A stretch of DNA of 64,000 bases, taken from positions 1 to 64,000 of the forward strand of contig NZ_MVHE01000012.1 in assembly GCF_002086155.1 (NCBI RefSeq), read 5' to 3'. The stretch comes from Mycobacterium angelicum (GTDB lineage: Bacteria > Actinomycetota > Actinomycetes > Mycobacteriales > Mycobacteriaceae). Under the pieces are notes generated by a model. It ran no database searches, had not been told where the DNA came from, and saw nothing but the letters and a program-made list of their open reading frames with translations. A program made the position numbers and the translations under genes. Positions 1 through 9,885 of this stretch are shown one piece after another. Numbering within the stretch: position 1 is the stretch's first letter; each line of letters opens with the position of its first letter.

Positions 1-1312
1 GTGTCGTCGGGGGCGTGGTGGGCGGTGACCAGGTCGGGTACGTCGGCATGCCCGGCTGCCAGCCCGGATACGGAATGATGATCGGGACCGGGATCGGCAC
101 CGGCGCGGGCACCACACCGGGTACCGGCGCCGGCGCAACGGGCACCTGCGCAGGTACTTGTCGCGGCACGGCGGCCTCCACCGGCGGAATGGTGCCGCCC
201 TGGAAACCGGCGGTGGGCATGTCGATCGGCGGCGGCGGCACCGGCGCCTGCTGCTGAGTCGGCAACAGCGGCATGAACTTGCCCGGCTGGGCGTTCTGAT
301 GTCCCTCCACCGGCTGCGACGCCGCGGTCGGCCGCACCGCGACCGCCACCGCGACCGCCAGCGAAGCGAACCCGATGACCGCGAACGCCACGACAGCGTT
401 GCCAATCAACAACGCCCGTCGATTCAGCCGCTCCGGCCGATCCTCCTCCGGCTCGAACTCGTCGTCGTAGCCTTCGCCATATTCGTCGTAGCCGTCCATA
501 TCGACGGGAAGGATGTCGTGCTCGCCGGACTGCGAGTACGCCAGCTGGTCATCCTCGGCGCCGGGTTGGCCGGCATCGCCGGCCGAGGCATAGGGCGCGA
601 CCATCGTCGCGTCGGCCGCTACGGCCGGCGCCGCCATGGTCGCATCGGGCGACAACGCCGGCGCAGCCATCGTCGCGCTCGCCGCGCCGGCCATCGCCGC
701 GCCTTGGGCCAGTGCGAAGGTGGGGTCGTCGGGGACCTGCACGCTCATCGTGGAGGCGGCCCGAACCTGGTCGGCTATGGCTGTGGTCTGGTCGGAATCG
801 GTGCCCAGCACGAAGACGTCGCCCGAGGCACCCGCCTGGTCGCCGAGCCGGGCGACCATCGTGTCGAACATGCCGGTGGCCTCGGCGTCCGCGGTAGGCG
901 CTGCCGCCAGCAGGGTGGGCGGCGCGTCATCGGAACCCAGCATCGACAGGCTCGCCGTCTCGTCCCCGACCAGCAGCACCGCAGCGCCCGAACGCCCGGC
1001 GCCCAGCAATGCCGTCGCGGCCTGCGATTCGGACAGCACCTCGACGTTGAGGACACCGGCATCGGTGAGCGCCTGCTGCAGCCGGTAGGCCTGATCCTGA
1101 TCCGACCAGCACAGCCGGATGGCGACGAGCCGGTGGTGGTCATCGGCCAGCAGCCGGTGCGTGCCCACCACGGTTTCGGTCAGCACAGCGACCGGATTGT
1201 CACCAACATCGACCGAGTACTGGTCGATGACGCCCTCACCGCGAGCAGCCGGCTCGAGCAGGGCCAGGCGCGCGACCTGACCCGTGACCGCCACCCCCAA
1301 CACGACGTCCAT
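1..1312 (-). CDS. Rv0538-like proline-rich membrane protein, C-terminus cut by window edge
   Basis: Reading from the ATG at 1310-1312 leftwards, the frame stays open to base 1, giving 437 residues with no stop, so the C-terminus lies outside the window. The N-terminal ~195 residues form a globular domain (MDVVLGVAVTGQVAR...) of the kind found in Rv0538-type proteins. An Ala-rich stretch with repeated ATM(A/V)AP units follows, then an acidic Tyr/Glu/Asp segment, one hydrophobic helix around residues 300-325, and a long Pro/Val/Ile-rich tail. The topology suggests a single-pass protein with a cytoplasmic N-domain and a proline-rich extracytoplasmic tail. Divergent from the next gene. Function unknown. 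Confidence 0.85.
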   Translation of the reverse strand, partial: MDVVLGVAVTGQVARLALLEPAARGEGVIDQYSVDVGDNPVAVLTETVVGTHRLLADDHHRLVAIRLCWSDQDQAYRLQQALTDAGVLNVEVLSESQAATALLGAGRSGAAVLLVGDETASLSMLGSDDAPPTLLAAAPTADAEATGMFDTMVARLGDQAGASGDVFVLGTDSDQTTAIADQVRAASTMSVQVPDDPTFALAQGAAMAGAASATMAAPALSPDATMAAPAVAADATMVAPYASAGDAGQPGAEDDQLAYSQSGEHDILPVDMDGYDEYGEGYDDEFEPEEDRPERLNRRALLIGNAVVAFAVIGFASLAVAVAVAVRPTAASQPVEGHQNAQPGKFMPLLPTQQQAPVPPPPIDMPTAGFQGGTIPPVEAAVPRQVPAQVPVAPAPVPGVVPAPVPIPVPIIIPYPGWQPGMPTYPTWSPPTTPPTT

Positions 1313-1626
1313 TAACGGCTCTCCTTCGGCTGGCCACCCCGCAACCAGCAATGTCCCGGCATCACTAGACTTCGATACCGTCGGCAATATTCGTCATTCG
1401 GGCGACCATGTTCCCCTATGAGTTCCCCTATGAGCGCAGCGTAACTGGATTCCCAACCAGCGGAAACAGTCACCGCGTGTTCATAACCTGCTCACAGCCA
1501 CTGTCGCGTCGTCCGAATGGAGAATATGTTCGCAACCGAACAACGCAACGGCCCCGGCAGGGGGTTCCCTCGCCGCAAGACCGAATCTGCGCCAGCAGTA
1601 CCCGACCTTGAATCCTGGGGGACACC
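1313..1626. other. divergent intergenic region
   Basis: This 314-bp gap separates two membrane-protein genes transcribed away from each other, so it should hold both promoters. Apart from a 12-bp perfect tandem duplication at 1411-1434, I see no gene, RNA or hairpin. No convincing -10/-35 pair could be fixed by eye. Confidence 0.5.
1411..1434. repeat. 12-bp perfect tandem duplication
   Basis: TTCCCCTATGAG occurs twice in direct succession (1411-1422 and 1423-1434) inside the divergent promoter region. The origin is probably replication slippage. Function not evident. Confidence 0.8.
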
Positions 1627-3291
1627 GTGAGCCTGAGCAGCGACGAAACGCCTACCGGCCCCATCGCGGGCGCGCAGGCGCGGCAGGCACCCGCGGGTCC
1701 GATACCTGAACCGATCCGCAAGCAGAACAGCATTCGCGACGCCACCGCCGGCGTGCTGCTGGTGCTGGCGTTGGCGTTCCCGTGGAACCTGTACTTCGGT
1801 TTGCGCATACCCGGCAGCAGCGTGGTGATTTGGGTGGTGCTGCTGGTGGTCACGCTGCTGTCGCTGGCAGCGTTGGTCGTGACGCGGCTGCGCGCCAATC
1901 CGGCATCGGCCGGACGGCTGCGGCTGTGGCTCAACATTCCGTATCAGTTGCTGATCTGGGCGTTCATCGGTTACGACGCGTTCCAAACGATCCGGTCCGG
2001 TGGCACTGTCCATGTGCCCGGTGGCGTGGGGCCGGGGGCGTGGCTGGGTGTGGCCGGGTCGCTGTTGAGTGCGCAACCGGTGTTCGCCGCGCCGATCGCC
2101 GACGACGACGATTACACCCACCGCCGGCTGCGAAGCGCCCGGCTGATCGGCTACGCGTCGATGTTCGGTGCGGCGCTCAGCTCTGGTTTCAACCTGTGCT
2201 GGCGGGTGCGGTTCGCTCTGCAGGGTTCCGACAATTCGGTTGCCTTCGGCAAACAGAACATCGCGGTCCTGGTGACCGCGGTGGTGTACGGGGCGGTGGC
2301 ACTGGCCGCGGTCCTGGTGGCTTCGCGCTGGATTATGCGCGGCGACAAGCCTTCCCGCCTCGCGGCGTTGGCTCTCGGCGCCTCGACCCTGGTTGCCGGG
2401 GTCATTGTGTGGCTGCTGCCGATCGGCCGCGAGGTCGACGCCTTCCACGGCATCGCGCAGAACACCTCGACGGCCGGTGTCGGATACGAGGGTTATCTGG
2501 CGTGGGCGGCCGGCGCGGCGCTGTTCGCGCCGCTGACCCTGTTCAGCTCCGCGAACACCCGCTTCGACAAAGACGTTTGGCGCACGGCGATTCGAAAGGG
2601 ATTGCTGCTCATCGTCATATGGGCGTTCAGCTCGGTGCTGATGCGGATCACCGATCTGCTGGTCGCGGTGGTGCTGGATTACCCGTTCTCGCGCTACGAC
2701 AGCATGACTTTGGCCGCGTTCGATGTGGCCACCGCGGCTTTGGCGCTGTGGCTCTACTTCAACCTGACCAATGAGGCGCTGCGGGCCCGACTCGTCTCGC
2801 TGCTGTGCGGACTGTTGTTCAGCCTTACCATCTGCCGGGTCATCCTCGGGGTGATGCTGGCTCCGCGCTTCCAGGACAATCCAGGCGGATCCGGCAACCC
2901 GGTCTACGGAAACAATCTCGCCCAACAGATCACCAGCACCTTCGACGTGGTGCTGTGCGGTTTGGCACTGTGCGTCGTGGCAGCGGTCATCGTCGCCGGA
3001 CGGATCCGCCGGCCTCGGCGCGCGCAGGGGCCGCGGCACCCGCGCCGGCCCCGGCCGGGGCGCCCTGCGCCGGTTGGCGGCCAAAGCCAAATCCGTTCCG
3101 GCGCGGCGGTTCCGTCCGAGGCGCAGACGACCAAGTTCGGCGCGCCCGTACCCGCGATGACGGCCACCGCCGTCGACGACGACGATGCGCCCACCACCGA
3201 CCTGTCCAGGCCGGCCCCGTCACCGCGCATCTTCCGGCCCGGGGAATCCGCGCCCCCGTCCCGGCCGAAGATCTTCCGGCGCCCTTCATAA
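1627..3291 (+). CDS. Rv0537c-like multi-spanning membrane protein
   Basis: 554 residues from a GTG start. After a ~30-residue hydrophilic N-terminus there are about ten hydrophobic segments between residues ~35 and ~460, the first around VLLVLALAFPWNLYF. The C-terminal ~95 residues are a hydrophilic Arg/Pro/Ala-rich tail with an Asp cluster (VDDDDAPTTDL), probably disordered and cytoplasmic. Position and topology match the integral membrane protein Rv0537c. No enzymatic motif is visible; function unknown. Convergent with galE3, 14 bp apart. Confidence 0.85.
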   Translation: MSLSSDETPTGPIAGAQARQAPAGPIPEPIRKQNSIRDATAGVLLVLALAFPWNLYFGLRIPGSSVVIWVVLLVVTLLSLAALVVTRLRANPASAGRLRLWLNIPYQLLIWAFIGYDAFQTIRSGGTVHVPGGVGPGAWLGVAGSLLSAQPVFAAPIADDDDYTHRRLRSARLIGYASMFGAALSSGFNLCWRVRFALQGSDNSVAFGKQNIAVLVTAVVYGAVALAAVLVASRWIMRGDKPSRLAALALGASTLVAGVIVWLLPIGREVDAFHGIAQNTSTAGVGYEGYLAWAAGAALFAPLTLFSSANTRFDKDVWRTAIRKGLLLIVIWAFSSVLMRITDLLVAVVLDYPFSRYDSMTLAAFDVATAALALWLYFNLTNEALRARLVSLLCGLLFSLTICRVILGVMLAPRFQDNPGGSGNPVYGNNLAQQITSTFDVVLCGLALCVVAAVIVAGRIRRPRRAQGPRHPRRPRPGRPAPVGGQSQIRSGAAVPSEAQTTKFGAPVPAMTATAVDDDDAPTTDLSRPAPSPRIFRPGESAPPSRPKIFRRPS

Positions 3292-3305
3292 CGCCGTAAC
3301 GACGG

Positions 3306-4337
3306 CTAGCGCAACGGCGCGAATGCGAATTCGCGCAGACCGTGCAGCGGTTCGACGGCCGCACGGAACCCGAGCACCTGGGCGGCGCGCGCCGGATCGG
3401 CGACGATGTGGCGCACGTCGCCGCTGCGGTACTGACCGGTGATCACCGGTGTCAGTGAGTCGCCGCGGGCATCGCATAGCGCGCTGGCTACTTGCAGAAT
3501 AGAAATCGGGCACCCAGAGCAGACGTTGGCCGCGGTGAAGCCCTCTCGATCCGTTGTCATGGCGGCCAGGTTGGCGGCCGCGACATCGTCGACGTGGACG
3601 AAGTCACGCATCTGCGCGCCGTCTTCGAAAACCTTTGGCGGCTCACCCTTTTCGAGGGACGAACGGAAGATGGCCGCCACTCCGGAGTACGGTGTGTCGC
3701 GCGGCATGCCGGGACCGTAGACGTTGTGGTAGCGCAGCGCGACCACCGAGCCGCCCGTCGCCTCGGACCACGCCAGCGCGTAATGCTCCTGCGCCGTCTT
3801 GCTGGCGGCATAGAGGCTTCGCGGCCGTAGCGCGGCATCCTCGTCGACCAGCCGCCAGGTGACCGGCTCCGAGCACGCCGGACAGCGGTGCTCGAAGATC
3901 CCGGCGTCGAGATCCCCGCGCCGCCGCGGCAGCGGGTCGACCAATCCGTGTTCGAAGCAGGCGTAGTGGCCCTGTCCGTACACCACCATCGATGACGCCA
4001 GCACCAGCCGGCGAACCCCGGCGGCGAACATCTGCGCCAGCAACACCGTCGTGGCGAAGTCGTTGTGGCCGCCGTACTGCGGAGCGTCGGCGGCATCTAC
4101 CCCGGCCCCTACCATCGCGGCCTGATGACACACCACGTCGACACCGGCCAGCAGCGGGGCCAGGGCGTCGGCGTCGCGGACGTCGATGCGGCGACACCCA
4201 TTGGGCAACAACGGGTTTGGGCCGTGTGCGGCGGGCAGCAACACGTCGACACCGACCACCTCATGCCCCTCGGCCCGCAGCGCCGCGGCCACCCGCGACC
4301 CGATGAAGCCGGCCGCGCCGGTCAGCAGCACCTTCAC
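3306..4337 (-). CDS. galE3: NAD-dependent epimerase/dehydratase (GalE3)
   Basis: 343 residues; extended short-chain dehydrogenase. The Rossmann motif GAAGFIG sits at residues 7-13 and the catalytic YAASK at 176-180, as expected for UDP-sugar epimerases. An unusual CPAC pair (residues 152-155) in the middle suggests a small metal-binding or structural insertion. I chose the GTG at 4335-4337 because it puts the Rossmann strand directly at the N-terminus and overlaps the upstream mtnP stop as GTGA, implying translational coupling; an upstream ATG at 4379 would add 14 non-homologous residues. The sugar substrate cannot be told from sequence. Confidence 0.88.
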   Translation of the reverse strand: MKVLLTGAAGFIGSRVAAALRAEGHEVVGVDVLLPAAHGPNPLLPNGCRRIDVRDADALAPLLAGVDVVCHQAAMVGAGVDAADAPQYGGHNDFATTVLLAQMFAAGVRRLVLASSMVVYGQGHYACFEHGLVDPLPRRRGDLDAGIFEHRCPACSEPVTWRLVDEDAALRPRSLYAASKTAQEHYALAWSEATGGSVVALRYHNVYGPGMPRDTPYSGVAAIFRSSLEKGEPPKVFEDGAQMRDFVHVDDVAAANLAAMTTDREGFTAANVCSGCPISILQVASALCDARGDSLTPVITGQYRSGDVRHIVADPARAAQVLGFRAAVEPLHGLREFAFAPLR

Positions 4338-5128
4338 GGCAGCTCGAAGGGCAGCGGGACACCGGCGTGGTGCCGGCAATGAGTACAGGTGCGGTCATCG
4401 GCGACCCGGCCGATCGCCGCCCGCACCACTTGCTTGAGCAACTCGATGTTCTCCCCGAATCCGGCGTACACGTCCGCGGCCTTCACGCCCTCCCCCGCGG
4501 CTACTCCAGCGTCCACGTCTGTCACCAAAGCTATTGTGGCATAGCACAATTCGAGTTCGCGCGCGAGTATGGCCTCCGGGTACCCGGTCATGTTGACCAG
4601 GCTGAACCCGGCGCCGGCGTACCACTGGCTTTCGGCGCGGGTGGAAAACCGCGGACCCTGAATCACTACCATGGTGCCTCCGTCGACCACGTCGGGCAGG
4701 TCGGTGACCGCGGTACGCAGTGTCGGGCAGTATGGATCGGCAAAGCTGGCGTGCACCCCGCCGGTGTCGAAATAGGTGTCGGCCCGGCCCTGGGTTCGGT
4801 CGACCAGCTGGTCGGGCACCACAATGGTGCCCGGTCCCAGGCCGGGGTTCAGGCTGCCGACCGCGCACGGCGCGAACACCCGCCGAACCCCCAGCGCGCG
4901 CAGCGCCCACATGTTGGCCCGATACGGCACTGTATGTCCGGAGTAACGGTGGTTTGTCCCGTGCCGGGGCAGGAACGCGACCTCGTGCCGATCCATGAAG
5001 CCGATGGTGATCGGGGCGCTCGGCTCGCCGTAGGGGGTGTCCGGATTGACGGTCCGTTCGTCGGAGCCGAGGAACGTATAGAAGCCGCTGCCGCCGATCA
5101 CTCCGATCATCAGCCCATTGTTGTGCAT
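4334..5128 (-). CDS. mtnP: S-methyl-5'-thioadenosine phosphorylase
   Basis: 264 residues from the ATG at 5126-5128 ([17 protein letters not shown]). It carries the PNP/MTAP family N-terminal motif GVIGGSGFY and the phosphate/base-binding [22 protein letters not shown] region. The enzyme cleaves methylthioadenosine, a polyamine/methionine-cycle by-product, with phosphate. The Rv0535 counterpart is often labelled pnp. A longer reading to 5311 would run back across the divergent menA gene and is rejected. Start-to-start distance to menA is only 16 bp, so the two promoters overlap the coding starts. Confidence 0.9.
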   Translation of the reverse strand: MHNNGLMIGVIGGSGFYTFLGSDERTVNPDTPYGEPSAPITIGFMDRHEVAFLPRHGTNHRYSGHTVPYRANMWALRALGVRRVFAPCAVGSLNPGLGPGTIVVPDQLVDRTQGRADTYFDTGGVHASFADPYCPTLRTAVTDLPDVVDGGTMVVIQGPRFSTRAESQWYAGAGFSLVNMTGYPEAILARELELCYATIALVTDVDAGVAAGEGVKAADVYAGFGENIELLKQVVRAAIGRVADDRTCTHCRHHAGVPLPFELP

Positions 5129-5144
5129 AGGGCAGGATGCGTTG

Positions 5145-6029
5145 GTGGCCAGTTTCGCGCAGTGGATCGCAGGTGCCCGTCCACGAACGCTGCCGAACGC
5201 GGTGGCACCCGTCATCGCGGGCACCGGTGCGGCGGCCTGGCTGCACACGGCCGTGTGGTGGAAAGCGCTGCTGGCGCTGGTTGTCGCGGTCGGGATGATC
5301 GTGGGCGTCAACTACGCCAACGATTACTCCGACGGCATCCGCGGCACCGATGACGACCGGGCCGGTCCGATGCGGTTGGTGGGCTCGCGGGTGGCGACCC
5401 CGCGGGCTGTGCTGACTGCGGCCCTGGTGAGCCTGTTCCTCGGGTCGCTAGCCGGGCTGGTGCTGGCATTGGTAAGTGCGCCGTGGCTGATCGCGGTCGG
5501 CGTCCTCTGTGTCATCGGAGCCTGGCTGTACACCGGCGGGAGGAAACCCTACGGGTACGCGGGCTTCGGCGAGGTCGCCGTGTTCGTCTTCTTCGGCCTG
5601 ATCGCGGTGCTCGGTACCCAGTTCACCCAGGCGTTGCGGGTGGACTGGGTGGGGCTGGTCCTCGCGGTCGCGACCGGCGCGCTGTCGGCTTCGGTATTGG
5701 TGGCCAACAACCTGCGCGACATCCCGACCGACTCGCAATCCGGCAAGATCACGCTCGCGGTGCGTTTGGGCGACGGGCGCACCCGGGTGCTCTATCAGCT
5801 GCTACTGGCCAGCGCGGGGATTTTGACTATCGTGCTGATGTTGGCAACGCCGTGGTGCGCCGTGGGGTTGCTAGCCACACCGTTGGCGCTGCGCGCCGCG
5901 GAACCCGTCCGGGCCGGCCGGGGCGGGCCGGAGCTGATCCCGGTGTTACGTGATACCGGACTGACGATGGCGGTGTGGTCTATCGCGGTGGCTGCAGCAC
6001 TGACGCTGGCCCGAGCGTTGGCCGCGTGA
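5145..6029 (+). CDS. menA: 1,4-dihydroxy-2-naphthoate prenyltransferase
   Basis: 294 residues; UbiA-superfamily membrane prenyltransferase that attaches the polyprenyl tail to 1,4-dihydroxy-2-naphthoate in menaquinone synthesis. The first Asp-rich motif is [17 protein letters not shown] near residue 55-70; the second is [14 protein letters not shown] near residue 190-205. About eight to nine membrane helices are visible. The GTG at 5145 gives VASFAQW..., matching the usual family start. The TTG at 5118 would overlap the divergent mtnP start. Confidence 0.93.
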   Translation: MASFAQWIAGARPRTLPNAVAPVIAGTGAAAWLHTAVWWKALLALVVAVGMIVGVNYANDYSDGIRGTDDDRAGPMRLVGSRVATPRAVLTAALVSLFLGSLAGLVLALVSAPWLIAVGVLCVIGAWLYTGGRKPYGYAGFGEVAVFVFFGLIAVLGTQFTQALRVDWVGLVLAVATGALSASVLVANNLRDIPTDSQSGKITLAVRLGDGRTRVLYQLLLASAGILTIVLMLATPWCAVGLLATPLALRAAEPVRAGRGGPELIPVLRDTGLTMAVWSIAVAAALTLARALAA

Positions 6030-6077
6030 CGTGTCGTCGCTGTGGGTGCACACTCGACGTGAACAGATAGGACGGGT

Positions 6078-7085
6078 ATGACCAAGATCGCCACGACCAG
6101 TGGGGCCAAGAGCGTTGGACTGCTCAGCGTCGGGGCCTACCGCCCCGAACGCGTGGTCACCAACGACGAGATCTGCGAGAAGATCGATTCGTCGGATGAA
6201 TGGATCTACAGCCGGACCGGGATCAAGACGCGCCGGTTCGCCGCCGACGAGGAATCGGCGGCTTCCATGGCGATCGAGGCGAGCCGCCAAGCAATCGCCC
6301 GCGCCGCACTCGAGGCATCCGATATCGACGGTGTCATCGTCGCCACCAGCACCCATTTCCTGCAGACCCCGGCCTGCGCCCCGATCGTCGCCGCGGGGCT
6401 GGGGACTCAGGGCGTGCCCGCCTTCGACATCTCCGCGGGATGCGCGGGCTTCGGGTATGCGGTGGGGGTCGCCGCCGACATGATCCGCGGCGGCAGCGCC
6501 CGCACCATACTGGTGATCGGCACTGAGAAGCTGTCCCCCACGGTCGACATGTACGACCGCAGCAACTGCTTCATCTTCGCCGACGGCGCGGCCGCGGTCG
6601 TGGTCGGAGAAACACCGGTTCAGGGCATTGGACCGGCGGTGTGGGGCAGCGACGGCGAACAGGCCACCGCCATCCGCCAGGACATCGACTGGATCACCCA
6701 CGCCGAAAACCCGGACGGCCCCCGCCCGTTCCTGCGGATGGAAGGCACCGCCGTCTTCCGCTGGGCGGCATTCGAGATGGGCAAGGTCGGGCAGCAGGCC
6801 ATGGACGCGGCCGGCGTCCAGCCCGACGACATCGACGTATTCATTCCCCATCAGGCCAACAGCCGCATCAACGAACTGTTGACTAAGAACCTTCAGCTGC
6901 GGCCGGACGCCATCATCGCCAACGACATCGAGCACACCGGCAACACGTCGGCGGCGTCCATCCCGCTGGCGATGGACGAGCTGCTGGCGACCGGCGCGGC
7001 CAAGGCCGGCGACCTGGCGCTGCTGATCGGCTACGGCGCCGGCCTGACCTATGCCGCGCAGGTCGTGCGGATGCCGCCGGGCTAA
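6078..7085 (+). CDS. fabH: 3-oxoacyl-ACP synthase III, mycolate-initiating KAS III
   Basis: 335 residues, the same length as mycobacterial FabH. The thiolase-fold triad is complete: Cys122 in SAGCAG, His258 in PHQAN and Asn289 in HTGNTS. In mycobacteria FabH condenses long acyl-CoA made by FAS-I with malonyl-AcpM to feed FAS-II and mycolic acid synthesis. Its stop overlaps the stop region of the convergent membrane protein by 4 bp. Confidence 0.96.
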   Translation: MTKIATTSGAKSVGLLSVGAYRPERVVTNDEICEKIDSSDEWIYSRTGIKTRRFAADEESAASMAIEASRQAIARAALEASDIDGVIVATSTHFLQTPACAPIVAAGLGTQGVPAFDISAGCAGFGYAVGVAADMIRGGSARTILVIGTEKLSPTVDMYDRSNCFIFADGAAAVVVGETPVQGIGPAVWGSDGEQATAIRQDIDWITHAENPDGPRPFLRMEGTAVFRWAAFEMGKVGQQAMDAAGVQPDDIDVFIPHQANSRINELLTKNLQLRPDAIIANDIEHTGNTSAASIPLAMDELLATGAAKAGDLALLIGYGAGLTYAAQVVRMPPG

Positions 7086-7411
7086 GTCTCGTCCGGGCCC
7101 GGGCCGGGCTCGCCTTGCAGGCGTGCCCGCAGCTGGTCACGTTCGCGGCGCCGGCGCTCACCGGCGACGGCCAGCGCCGCGGTGGCGCGCCGGCGCAGCG
7201 GGGTGAACACCCAGATGCCCAATGGCATCGCGATGATCAAAGCAAAAAGCAGCGCCACCACGAGCGGGAATTCGGTCACACCGACCAGGCGGGCCACCCC
7301 ATAGATGACTGCGGTGAGCACGGCCACCAACAGCAGCCGGGCCACCGCGTAGAGCAGCACGTCCACCAGGCCGCGGGTCCCAGTGGTCTTGTCGCTAGGC
7401 GCTTCTGACAC
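7082..7411 (-). CDS. small DUF4229-type membrane protein (Rv0531-like)
   Basis: 109 residues with two hydrophobic helices at about residues 15-40 and 45-68, followed by a basic Arg-rich C-terminus. This is the layout of DUF4229 proteins. Located between fabH and a divergent 52-residue ORF, as in the Rv0533c-Rv0531-Rv0530A order. Function unknown. Confidence 0.85.
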   Translation of the reverse strand: MSEAPSDKTTGTRGLVDVLLYAVARLLLVAVLTAVIYGVARLVGVTEFPLVVALLFALIIAMPLGIWVFTPLRRRATAALAVAGERRRRERDQLRARLQGEPGPGPDET

Positions 7412-7457
7412 AGGCTGAGCCTACGGCGCGGGTATATTCACTCAAAGGAGGTGTCGA

Positions 7458-7616
7458 GTGCTCTACCTGCTCGTCGTCCTTGTTCTGGGGACGCTGATCT
7501 ACATTGGCTGGCGCGCGGCGCGGGCTCAAACGAGCCGGCCGAAAACGCGCGTTATCGGACCCGACGACGATCCAGACTTCCTGCGTCGACTGGGTCACGG
7601 CGATAGCCCCCGGTAA
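7458..7616 (+). CDS. 52-residue single-pass membrane protein (Rv0530A-like)
   Basis: A short gene below the usual ORF cutoff. GTG start preceded at ideal spacing by AAAGGAGG (7444-7451), one of the best Shine-Dalgarno matches in the window. A TATATT hexamer at 7433-7438 could be the -10 of a very short leader. The peptide starts VLYLLVVLVLGTLIYIGW (one membrane helix), followed by a basic stretch and an acidic tail DPDDDPDFLRRLG-like (IGPDDDPDFLRRLG). Position fits Rv0530A. Function unknown. Confidence 0.85.
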   Translation: MLYLLVVLVLGTLIYIGWRAARAQTSRPKTRVIGPDDDPDFLRRLGHGDSPR

Positions 7617-7632
7617 AATCCTGCCTGAATCG

Positions 7633-8859
7633 CTACACGAAGTTCGGATTGGACCGCCGCTGGTCCCCGGGAAAGCCGTCGGCCACCATCGCCGCCAACT
7701 CGGTGAGCGCTTCGCGGGTCTCGCGCTTCAGCCGGTCCAGCGAGATCTCCGCACCTTCTTCCAGATGCGGGTCGAACGGCACCAGGAGTACTCCGCGGCA
7801 ACGCCGGGAGAAGTGATCGACCACCTTGCTCATGTCGACCTTGCCGGAGCGTGGCCGCACGCCGTTGATCACCGCGATCGAGTTGCGTACCAGCTCTTCG
7901 TGGCCATGTGCCTCCAGCCAGTCCAATGTCGCCGACGCGCTGACGGCGCCGTCGATGGATCCGGAGCTGACTACGATCAGCACGTCGGACTTGGCCAATA
8001 TCGCCGACATCGCCGAATGCAGCATCCCGGTGCCGCAGTCGGTGAGCACCAGGCCGTAGTACTTCTCCAGGATGTCCAGGGTGCGGGTGTAGTCGTCGGC
8101 GCTGAATTCGTCCGAGACGGCCGGGTCACTGTCGGAGGCCAGCACTTCCATCCCGCTGAGGCCCTGCGAGGTGTAGCCGCGGACGTCGCTGTAGCGTTCG
8201 ATGCTCTCGGCGTCGCGCAGCAGGTGGCGCACCGTCGCCGGCGTCTCCAGCGGCACCTTCTGGCTCAGCGTGCCGCGGTCGGGATTGGCGTCGACGGCGA
8301 TCACCCGGTCGCCGCGCACCGAGGCGAAAGTGGACCCCAGCGTCGCGGTGATGGTCGTCTTGCCCACACCGCCCTTCAGTGACAGCAGCGCGATCCGGTA
8401 GCAACCCCGCAGCGGCCGGTTCACCTGCGCGACCAGGTTGTTGTAGCGGGTGGCGCGCGGACCCTCCCCCACATTGATCAGCTGACCGGACGCGACGTAC
8501 AGCAACCGGCGCCAGCCTTCCGACGGCGGCGGTTTGACCGGGCGCAGCAGCATCGTGCTGGACAGCTCCGGGTACGGCGTGTGCGGCAACGGCTCGGGAC
8601 GGTATTGCGGCCGCTCGGCCGGTCTGTCGTCGGCGTAGTAGGCGCCGTAGACCGTCGGGTCGACTCGCGGGATGCCGGTCAACGGTCCGGTGTCCGGCGC
8701 CGGGTCCCACTGCGCTAACTCGGCCGTCGGGGCCGCCTCGGCCGTCCGCCGCTCGGTACGGAAGCCGGCGAAGGCGTGCGTCGGTGCCTCCGCGCTGGCT
8801 TCGGTGGGCGGTTCACCCTGATGAGGCGCCCCCACGCCCGCTGTTGGATGCTCTGACAC
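7633..8859 (-). CDS. ParA/MinD-type ATPase (Rv0530-like)
   Basis: 408 residues. A ~115-residue hydrophilic Pro/Glu-rich N-terminus leads to a MinD/ParA ATPase domain with deviant Walker A LKGGVGKTT (Lys162-Thr169), switch motif DANPDRGT and a Walker B-like VLTDCGTG. This arrangement resembles the ATPases with long disordered N-termini found near ESX and polar-growth systems in mycobacteria. No ParB or centromere site is seen nearby, so plasmid/chromosome partition is not implied. It sits just downstream of the cytochrome c biogenesis operon. Confidence 0.87.
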   Translation of the reverse strand: MSEHPTAGVGAPHQGEPPTEASAEAPTHAFAGFRTERRTAEAAPTAELAQWDPAPDTGPLTGIPRVDPTVYGAYYADDRPAERPQYRPEPLPHTPYPELSSTMLLRPVKPPPSEGWRRLLYVASGQLINVGEGPRATRYNNLVAQVNRPLRGCYRIALLSLKGGVGKTTITATLGSTFASVRGDRVIAVDANPDRGTLSQKVPLETPATVRHLLRDAESIERYSDVRGYTSQGLSGMEVLASDSDPAVSDEFSADDYTRTLDILEKYYGLVLTDCGTGMLHSAMSAILAKSDVLIVVSSGSIDGAVSASATLDWLEAHGHEELVRNSIAVINGVRPRSGKVDMSKVVDHFSRRCRGVLLVPFDPHLEEGAEISLDRLKRETREALTELAAMVADGFPGDQRRSNPNFV

Positions 8860-8907
8860 GCGACTTTCCCCCTGTCGGAAATAGCTGTCGGATTCTTGAG
8901 CTTTCGT

Positions 8908-9885
8908 TCAGCCCACGCCCGCGTAGGAGTGCAGGCCCACGGTCACCAGGTTAACGAAGAACAGATTGAAGACCATTGCCACGAAGCCGGCCACGTTGAT
9001 CCAGGCCGCCTTCCTGTCCCGCCAACCTGCCGTTGACCGCGCATGTAGGTAGGCCGCGTATACCACCCACGCAACAAATGAAACCGTCTCTTTGGGGTCC
9101 CAGCCCCAGTACCGTCCCCAGGCCTCCTCGGCCCAGATGGCACCGAAAATCACCCCGAACCCGAACACCGGGAAGGCGAAGATGGTGGTTCGGTAGGCGA
9201 TCCGGTCCAACGTTTGGGCGTCGGGGAAGCGCTGCACCATCCGCGCCAGCGTGCCCTCCGCGCCTGGTTCACCCAGCCGGGAGGTGCGCAGCAGGAACAG
9301 AATGCTGGAAATGCCGGCGACCAGGAAAACCCCCGACCCCAGGCTGACCACCGACACGTGGATGGGCAGCCAGTAGGACTGCAGGGCCGGCATCACCGGC
9401 GCGGCATTGGCGTACAGCCAGCGCCCGGACACCGTGAGCAGGATCAGCACCGGCAGCAGCAGGAAGACCCACAGCGGACGGTACTGCGGGCGGCGCAATA
9501 CGACCGCTCCGGCGATTAGCCCGGACATGCAGGTCAAATTGATGAATTCGTACATGTTGCCCCACGGCACCCGCATGGTGGCCAGCCCGCGCAGCACGAT
9601 GCAGGCCAGCAGCAGGCCGATACCCAGGTAGAGCACCGCCAGCCCGGCCCGCCCGACGCGTTCGTCGAACGGCCGCCGCGGGTCGTCCACGACGATCCCG
9701 GGCGTGGAGCTGTCGGTGCTCACCGAGCCGGCCGCTACCAGTTCGCGCTCGGTGACCTGGCGGCTGCGCACGTAGGCCAGCTCGAAGGCCAGCAGCAGTA
9801 GCGCGACGACCAGCGCGACCACGGCCGAGGTGAAGGCCCAGTCGGAGTATCGGGCGAGGCCGATATTGATCTGTGTGGTGTTCAT
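8908..9885 (-). CDS. ccsA: cytochrome c synthase subunit, heme export protein CcsA
   Basis: 325 residues, multi-spanning membrane protein of System II cytochrome c maturation. The tryptophan-rich heme-handling signature WGWDPKETVSFVAWVVYA is present in the C-terminal third. It presents heme, with ResB, to apocytochrome on the outer face of the membrane. The ATG at 9883-9885 overlaps the resB stop (ATGA). The longer open frame up to 10062 is antisense-like Arg-rich sequence inside resB and is not real. Confidence 0.93.
   Translation of the reverse strand: MNTTQINIGLARYSDWAFTSAVVALVVALLLLAFELAYVRSRQVTERELVAAGSVSTDSSTPGIVVDDPRRPFDERVGRAGLAVLYLGIGLLLACIVLRGLATMRVPWGNMYEFINLTCMSGLIAGAVVLRRPQYRPLWVFLLLPVLILLTVSGRWLYANAAPVMPALQSYWLPIHVSVVSLGSGVFLVAGISSILFLLRTSRLGEPGAEGTLARMVQRFPDAQTLDRIAYRTTIFAFPVFGFGVIFGAIWAEEAWGRYWGWDPKETVSFVAWVVYAAYLHARSTAGWRDRKAAWINVAGFVAMVFNLFFVNLVTVGLHSYAGVG

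Noticed and set aside
158..1315. 385-residue plus-strand ORF opposite the Rv0538-like gene
   Set aside because: Arg/His-rich shadow of the true minus-strand gene, which is open from 1312 to the window edge.
1492..3090. 532-residue minus-strand ORF opposite the Rv0537c-like gene
   Set aside because: Gln/Arg/His-rich composition typical of an antisense shadow in high-GC DNA; the plus strand encodes the membrane protein.
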